A stretch of DNA of 64,000 nt from the NCBI GenBank assembly GCA_963969495.1, contig OZ018321.1:188199485-188263484 (forward strand). Direction: 5' to 3'. This stretch comes from Ceratothoa steindachneri. Its lineage: Eukaryota > Arthropoda > Malacostraca > Isopoda > Cymothoidae. Below the pieces are notes generated by a model. It was given only the letters and a program-made list of their open reading frames with translations. It did not search any database and had not been told where the DNA came from. Position numbers and translations under genes: made by a program. Each line of letters starts with the position of its first letter. Positions within the stretch are counted from its first letter, which is position 1. This document shows positions 58,670 through 64,000 of the stretch, piece by piece.

Positions 58670-60080
58670 CGTTGTGTGAACCAATGAAGAGTGAGCATTG
58701 TTTCAGTGTCTATCTATGTTTAACAAAGTCTTTATGGAATATAATTAACATGTCAAGTTCAATTAAAGCAAGAAGTAAAAAAGAAGTATGGCTTACTGGA
58801 GAAGCAATTGATGCAATTCAAACCACAAAACCTCCATCAAATTATGATATATTGAGATGGCTTTTCTCCTTAACACAATGCAAAGAGAATGTAAAGGAGG
58901 CCTGTAACATTGTATATTCAGAAATATATGAAATATGAGACAAAGCAAAAATACCAACTAGAGACAAACCGCATGTGGTTACAAAGATTCAGAAGAAACA
59001 TGCGCAGTTCAGAACCCTCCAAAAAACAAAATCAAGGTGATATCCAACTCAAACATCAAAGGAAACTTCATCCCAAGAATCTTTAAATGATTTGTTGATA
59101 TAGCTCATGCTAACGCCCTAGAAATGATAACCAATGAAGAAGATCGTTCATTTCTAAAAGCGTAGAGAGAGAAAGGTAGACAAGGCTATATAGGTAGTGT
59201 TGACAAGAAAATAATAAAGAATGAATAGAAAAAATGCAAAAGAAGTGAAGAAGAATTGCAGCGAATTGAACAAGAATTCCATGGAAAACTAAATTTGTCA
59301 GTTGTTCAGCTAACAAGTAGTTCAAGCAGCGTAAAAAAACAGCGGTGATGAAGCAGAGCCCAGTCTATCTAATCCTCCAAGAAAGAGAATATTTAAAGGC
59401 GAGAAAATGATTTCACCTGACTTAGTGGTTACATTAGACAGAACAAAAATGAGTGATCGTCATGCAATGATGGTGATCTCAGCAACAGTATTAGCCCTTG
59501 GAAGATATATTGATGATATAACCATAAGTACACTGCAAAGATAAGAACTGCGTAAAAAAAAATGGAAGATATTTAGAAGCAAAGTTTCGCTACAAATGCA
59601 CCTCTTACAGTCCATTGGGATGGCAAATAAATGCCTGATTTAATTGGCACTGAAAATATAGATAGACTGCCTGTCTTAGTGCCTGGTGGTGGTGACTCTA
59701 AGCTTTTGGAAATAATGAAACTAACGTCAGGTACAGGTGCTGAAGCAGCAGAAGCAGTTTTGGAATGTCTTCAAGATTGGAATATCGAGGACAGTGTTAA
59801 AGCCACGTGTTTTGATATCACTTCTAGTAACACTGGTCCTAAGAAAGGGCATGTGTGACAGCAGAAACAAAACTAAATAGAACCCTTCTTGCTTTTTCTT
59901 GCAGGCATCATGTTCATGAAATAATTGTATCTGACGTATTTCAAAAGTGTTTTAGTGCTTCATCCGAACCTGAAATTCAATTATTCACTCATTTCCGTGA
60001 TTCCTGGAAGATAATCAATATTTCATCAGTAATTTCATGTTCTATAGGCTCGGATAAAAGGGGATGAAATAACAGATATC
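58670..60080 (+). pseudogene. transposase-like multi-copy family, broken
   Basis: Successive frames give IYEI (stop) DKAKIPTRDKPHVVTKIQKK then HAQFRTLQK (about 58910-59020); ISPDLVVTLDRTKMSDRHAM and MVISATVLALGRYIDDI (59410-59530); MPDLIGTENIDRLPVLVPGG and LLEIMKLTSGTGAEAAEAVL, then VKATCFDITSSNTGPKKG (59631-59850); and LLAFSCRHHVHEIIVSDVFQ (about 59880-59945). The blocks GTG-x-x-x-A-x-A-V, K-A-x-C-F-D-T-T-x-S-N-T-G and L-x-C-R-H-H define a family that I know as repeated uncharacterised proteins in arthropod and cnidarian genomes. The Asp of CFD and His of CRHH suggest an RNase H-like transposase, but that is inference. At least five stops or frameshifts are present. No TIRs were identified, and the 3' side runs into the Penelope-like element near 60100. 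Confidence 0.7.
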
Positions 60081-60109
60081 TTAACGAATTTGTCATGTAA
60101 TGAGAACAA

Positions 60110-61690
60110 GTGTATGTAAGCATTTGAATTTGTAGGCTTTCGATAGACTGAGCACTGAATATGATTATTTAAACGGTGGATTTTTACGTCTAGAAACGGA
60201 AGAGAATTGTTCTGTTCCCATTCTACTTGGAATTTTATCGATGGGTGTAACTAATTCAGGTTGTGGAAAAATTTATTGAAATTGTTATTGTCTATGGGCC
60301 ATGCCGATAAGATGTCGTCTACATATCGGAACCAGATAAGAGGTTGGGAATGAATCCTAGGGAGGAGGGTCATTTCATAGATTTCCATAAATATACTGCA
60401 TAGGATGAGAGAAAAGGGGTTACCCGTACTTAGGCCATATTTTCGGCGGGAAAACTTATCTTCAGTTGAAAATACATTATTCGTTACAAATAAGCGCTCT
60501 AATTTAATAATTTTGGGGATCGGTAAAGGTAGATTAATATATAGATTGGGAAGATTCTCGATAAACTATCAAGCGCTTCATCTGAGGTCAAGATTTTTAA
60601 TTTTGGAAATAAGATCAGATGAGTGGATAATATGTGAGTGAGAGATTTTTCCCACTGCATTTGATAAAATTCCAGCCTGCCATTTGGTAAGCTTATAACT
60701 ATGGGAGCCAATGCAAGAGATAATTGGGCGTAATGGGATACCTTCTTTGTGGGTTTTCGGTAACCCGTACATGTAGGGAAGGGAGGAGTTGAATGTTTTA
60801 AATTTCTTGTTTAATTCAGATTTGGAACCCAAGATTTTTCGGATGTCGTCATTAAAGGATTTCGTTTTTTTGTTCAGAGGATTGGAATGTTGTAGGTTTA
60901 TTGTCCCTTAAGAGGTCATTTAATTTTTGCGAAAATTGAGTTTTATCCATCACAATAATTTGGTTAGTTTTATCGGATTTAGTAATTACTATGTTTTGGT
61001 CTTTCTGTAAAAGTTTTAAAGCGTTAAGTAACCTTTTGGGTATATTTTGATATTTCACATTAGCATTCGAATTAAAAACACCGCAAAGATAACCACTGAG
61101 AAATTCACAATTAATCTCCAGATTTTCACTACATTTACTAAGGGACGCTAAATGCTGTAGGTTTAATTAATCACTATTAGAAAATGACAACGAGAGTCCA
61201 TATTCAAGAATAATTTGGTCATCGTATGTTAATTCACGGGAAGAGAGATGCAGGATGTTTTTTCTCGGAGATGATGAGGTGCACCAGTGGTTTCTCTTGA
61301 AGAGGAGGTCAAGTTTCTCATTTAGTTTGGAAGATTTTGTAATGTAGGCGTGGTAGAGATGGTTTTGGCTTAGACGAAGAAGATGAGAGAGATTTTCACG
61401 ATCGCAGCAAGTTTTTATCAATGTTCGGAGGGATTCACGTTGCAGGAGAAAAAGATGCTCAATTTCTCTCTTAGTGGGGTCAATTGCTTCTTGAAGTAGA
61501 AGTTCTTCGATGTGTGTAAAGGAAGCTCTTTCATTTGCTGGTATCTCTTCTTTGTTAATGAGGTTGGGAGGATCTTGTTATCCGCACATTCCTTTAGGAA
61601 CGAAAGCCTAGATTTACTGAGGTGCGCGTTGCGTAGCTTCTTCACGTAGGAATAAAAGCACGGTCTTAGTGCATCAGGTTGATTCATCGT
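60110..61690 (-). pseudogene. Penelope-like element reverse transcriptase, N-terminal two thirds
   Basis: The ATG complement is at 61685-61687. Then, in several frames, come MNQPDALRPCFYSYVKKLRN (N-terminal region), TKSDKTNQIIVMDKTQFSQK, and LPYMYGLPKTHKEGIPLRPI with ISCIGSHSYKLTKW (about 60690-60780), the hallmark of Penelope-like RTs. STGNPFS leads to FRYVDDILSAWPIDNN (YVDD at 60314-60325), then FQVEWEQNNSLPFLDVKIHR and IQCSVYRKPTNSNAYI (60120-60240). These enzymes resemble telomerase more than LINE RTs and prime at a nick. At least four frameshifts are visible. Homology stops near 60110, before the connector and endonuclease. Confidence 0.9.
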
Positions 61691-61700
61691 AGAGTAATAG

Positions 61701-61812
61701 AATGGAAGGTATCACATTAGCGTGATATATATCAGTGAAAGATAATGGTAAACCACAATATTTGAATTAAGATTTATTTATAAGCAACGGACTAGTTTCA
61801 GCAAAGTTACAA
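61701..61812 (-). repeat. Penelope-like terminal repeat, minus-oriented copy
   Basis: Reverse complement of 62203-62292, with an extra 26 or so bases (TGGTAAACCACAATATTTGA...) in the middle. It lies just upstream of the minus-strand RT start, the place of a pseudo-LTR. Confidence 0.88.
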
Positions 61813-62093
61813 AGAGGATAAAAGAACATCGAGTCGATGTCAGAAGGTGTACAAACTCGTCAAGTCTCTTTACGCACATGCAAAAGTACGACCATAGAAT
61901 CGATTTCAACCAAGCAAAAATCATTTTTAAATCAAACAATTATATTGATAGGAGAATTGCGGAATCTATCATCATTAACAAAGTTGATAATTTTAATTCA
62001 TCTGAAGGGCAATACAAATTCAACAAATATATATCGAATAAATTCGCCAATCGTATTTATAAACCGTCAGAAGCAATTGCTCTCGGAGATTAG
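61805..62093 (+). pseudogene. Penelope-like element, GIY-YIG endonuclease C-terminus
   Basis: The plus-strand frame reads KVTKRIKEHRVDVRRC, THMQKYDHRIDFNQAKIIFK, NNYIDRRIAESIIINKVDNF and ends EAIALGD. The R-I-K-E-H-R-x-D-V/I-R-R block, the H-x-I-D-F-x-x-A stretch and R-x-x-A-E-S with the catalytic-type Glu match the second half of the GIY-YIG nuclease that Penelope-like elements carry at their C-terminus. The GIY and YIG strands themselves are missing. The fragment points away from the RT, so it is not the continuation of the adjacent minus-strand copy. Confidence 0.78.
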
Positions 62094-62202
62094 TAACTCT
62101 CCAGATTGTTTCCTGTGTTTTCATTTTGTTTAGGATTTGGTCCACCTTATATTTCATGTGTTCCTTGCTTGGCTTCTTCATTACTTAGTTGAAAATGGCA
62201 TT

Positions 62203-62289
62203 TGTAACTTTGCTGAAACTTACTTGTCCGTTTGCTATAAATAAATCTTATCTTTCACTGATATATATCACGCTAATGTGATATCTTCC

Positions 62290-62292
<3 letters not shown>
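62203..62292 (+). repeat. Penelope-like terminal repeat, plus-oriented copy
   Basis: TTTGTAACTTTGCTGAAAC ... TATCACGCTAATGTGATATC, TTCCAT, following the endonuclease fragment and abutting (TA)n. The segment ATCACGCTAATGTGAT is itself an imperfect palindrome. Confidence 0.88.

Positions 62293-62373
<81 letters not shown>
62293..62373. repeat. (TA)n microsatellite, left part
   Basis: TA dinucleotides between the Penelope-like end and the Tc1 left end. With 63901-63991 it formed one tract before the Tc1 insertion. Confidence 0.97.
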
Positions 62374-62374
<1 letters not shown>

Positions 62375-63899
62375 CCTTGGCCTAATGGAGCAGGTATGAA
62401 AAAGTGAACAATATGATTGAAACTCATTTATTTCATACTTGACATAATACAAATAAACATTTTGGGGTATCTTCTAACAATAATTAATATTTGATGTGTC
62501 CTCCTTTTGCTTTTATAACCTCTTTTATGCGTTTTTGCATACATTAGAGTAAGTTGGTAAAGCTGGTTGGCTTAATTTTCTGCCACTCCAGGAATTTTGA
62601 TTGTTAATTCACTCTTTGAGGAACATTTGGGCACCCTCAGTCTCGTGCTCAAGTGTGACCACAAATTTTCAATGGGGTTGAGGTCTGGAGATTTACGAGG
62701 CCATTCCATCAACGTCACCCTTTTATTTTAAAACCACCCCCTTGAGACTTTAGTTGTGTAGCATGGAACATTTTCTTGTTGGAAGATTACACTATCTGAT
62801 ATGTCATCATTGAAAGTTTTCCTAGAGAAGGTTGATAAACCTGGTCTAACATGCTGCTGTAAATGTTGAAATTCATCCTGCACTCACAAGTGAACAACAA
62901 TCCTGGACCTGAAGACTACATGCAACCCCAAACCATTACACTGCCTCCTCCAAATGTGACTGTTGGGATAACACACCTCGGATCATAAGCTTCCCCAACT
63001 CTTCGAAGAACATAAACAGCTGCAGGGGTTCCAAAGATCTGAAGTGAAACACAAATTTTACTGATCTTTCTTGGTATCCAATAGGAATGTGTACAAGCGT
63101 AATAAATTGGTGGAAACCAATTTACAGAACCTCCCTCAACGTTGCTCTCATGAGATCGAACAATTTTAGCCCATTTATCATCAGTTCAATCTTCATGCTC
63201 TTTTGCACAAGACAATCGCTTCTTGTTGTTCACCTGAGACAGCCACGGTTTCTTTCTAGCCTTACATTCTTTGAGCCCAGTTTCTAATAACCTTCTTCCC
63301 ACTGTGCGTCTTGATATTTCTTTGGTTGTTGCTGCCCGAAATTCAGCAGCTACATCAGAAGAGGTTTTTTCTTATCGGCCAAAGATGTCCTTTTTAGCAA
63401 CCTCTCTCCCCCTCGGAGTGTACACCTTTTGCGACTTTGACTATCACGATTTTTAAAAAGAAGTAGTCTCATTGTACCTTTTAATCGTTGTTTGGACACC
63501 GTTTCTCGAGAATTTCATTTTTTTTTGCAATTTTGACTTGGATAATATCTCTCTATGTAATGCAATGATTTGAGCTCTTTGAGCATCAGGAATCTGTTTC
63601 TTCTGAGACACTTTTAACAAAAAATTACCACTTCCAAGTTAACAATAAATAATCAGTGAAAAGATAAGAATAAACGTTAGTATCATAGATTGGATGGCAG
63701 TGGGTTGCCCCAACCAGTTATGAACAATATGCAAAAAATGTATTAAAGTGGTTATAAAAGCAAAAGGTTGACACATCAAATATTAATTATTGATAGAATT
63801 TACGCAAAAATGTTTATTTGTATTATGTCAAGTATGAAATAAATGAGTTTCAATCATATTATTCACGTTTTCATACCTGACCCATAATCTTTGCCAAGG

Positions 63900-63900
<1 letters not shown>
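62374..63900 (-). mobile_element. Tc1-like transposon inserted in (TA)n (1527 bp)
   Basis: Inverted repeats of about 130 bp: the left end GCCTTGGCCTAATGGAGCAG pairs with the right end read on minus, GCCTTGGCAAAGATTATGGG. Both then share CAGGTATGAAAA, AATATGATTGAAACTCATTT and so on to ATTAATATTTGATGTGTC. TA dinucleotides flank each side, the Tc1/mariner target. The transposase gene lies on the minus strand. Confidence 0.93.
62580..63530 (-). pseudogene. Tc1-like transposase (DD34E), degenerate
   Basis: Minus-strand frames show the N-terminal region near 63500-63400 (RETVSKQRLKGTMRLLLFKN, then RREVAKKD-like), GGGSVMVWGCM (about 62930-62960), IFQQENVPCYTTKV (about 62745-62790) and MEWPRKSPDLNPIENLW (62660-62710), the Tc1 signature with the final Glu in IENLW. 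The second catalytic residue, normally Asp in FQQDNAPCH, is Glu here, and Ala and His of that motif are also changed. Stops occur, for example after GGWF and after WGCM. It would catalyse cut-and-paste transposition at TA sites; this copy is inactive. Confidence 0.88.

Positions 63901-63991
<91 letters not shown>
63901..63991. repeat. (TA)n microsatellite, right part
   Basis: Continuation of the 62293-62373 tract on the far side of the Tc1 element. Confidence 0.97.
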
Positions 63992-63995
<4 letters not shown>

Positions 63996-64000
63996 CACGG

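Noticed and set aside
60110..61690. Telomerase reverse transcriptase
   Set aside because: The YGLPKTHK...PLRPI block, YVDD context and adjacent GIY-YIG fragment and terminal repeats fit a Penelope-like element and not TERT.

Overview
The window reads as eukaryotic, almost certainly metazoan and probably arthropod, repeat-rich DNA. I base this on the mix of element families (mariner, Tc1, two hAT-like remnants, a Penelope-like element, two LINE types, Ty3/gypsy-type LTR elements), on long AT-rich satellites and on repeated (TA)n tracts. I see no bacterial operon structure, no rRNA or tRNA that I can support, and no convincing intact host gene. Nearly every recognisable coding segment is a broken transposable-element gene. 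I cannot name the species; a crustacean or chelicerate would fit.

Layout. 1-8.1 kb: AT-rich DNA holding a 1.37-kb GC-rich candidate solo LTR (2404-3775), a minisatellite, a hAT transposase remnant (5.4-6.2 kb), a solo LTR with TSD TATAC (6410-7476), a Penelope-like end remnant and a (TC)n(TA)n tract. 8.1-14.06 kb: satellite A, a 57-bp monomer arranged as a 114-bp dimer. 14.06-27.05 kb: a large inverted duplication, with arms of about 3.6 kb around a 4.7-kb spacer. Each arm carries the same 2275-bp terminal-inverted-repeat transposon (ends AACACTGGTCAACAA), a 36-bp satellite and part of a hAT remnant. The right arm also took a later solo LTR insertion (TSD CACTA). 28.07-30.67 kb: satellite A again, in the opposite orientation. 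30.7-31.7 kb: a gag remnant. 33.2-42.0 kb: satellite B (30-bp period), split by a minus-strand solo LTR with TSD AACAA. 43-47.1 kb: a CR1/L2-like LINE scrap and a decayed LINE with RT and RNase H, the latter interrupted by a dispersed 240-bp repeat. 48.13-49.52 kb: a nearly complete mariner. 49.97-56.19 kb: an LTR retrotransposon with TSD ACCAA and the unusual pol order PR-IN-RT-RH (Gmr1-like). 58.6-60.1 kb: a pseudogene of an arthropod transposase-like family. 60.1-62.3 kb: a Penelope-like element rearranged into an inverted configuration. 62.37-63.90 kb: a Tc1 element inserted inside a (TA)n microsatellite.

These parts do not form a pathway. The locus is an archive of insertions and duplications, and nested insertions allow some events to be ordered. 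The most interesting items are the near-identical inverted duplication with its little-characterised TIR element, the Gmr1-like element with an in-frame loss of the RT core, the shared LTR terminus across five LTR loci, and the inverted Penelope junction. Many ORFs longer than 60 codons arise only because satellite periods (30, 36, 57/114 bp) are multiples of three.
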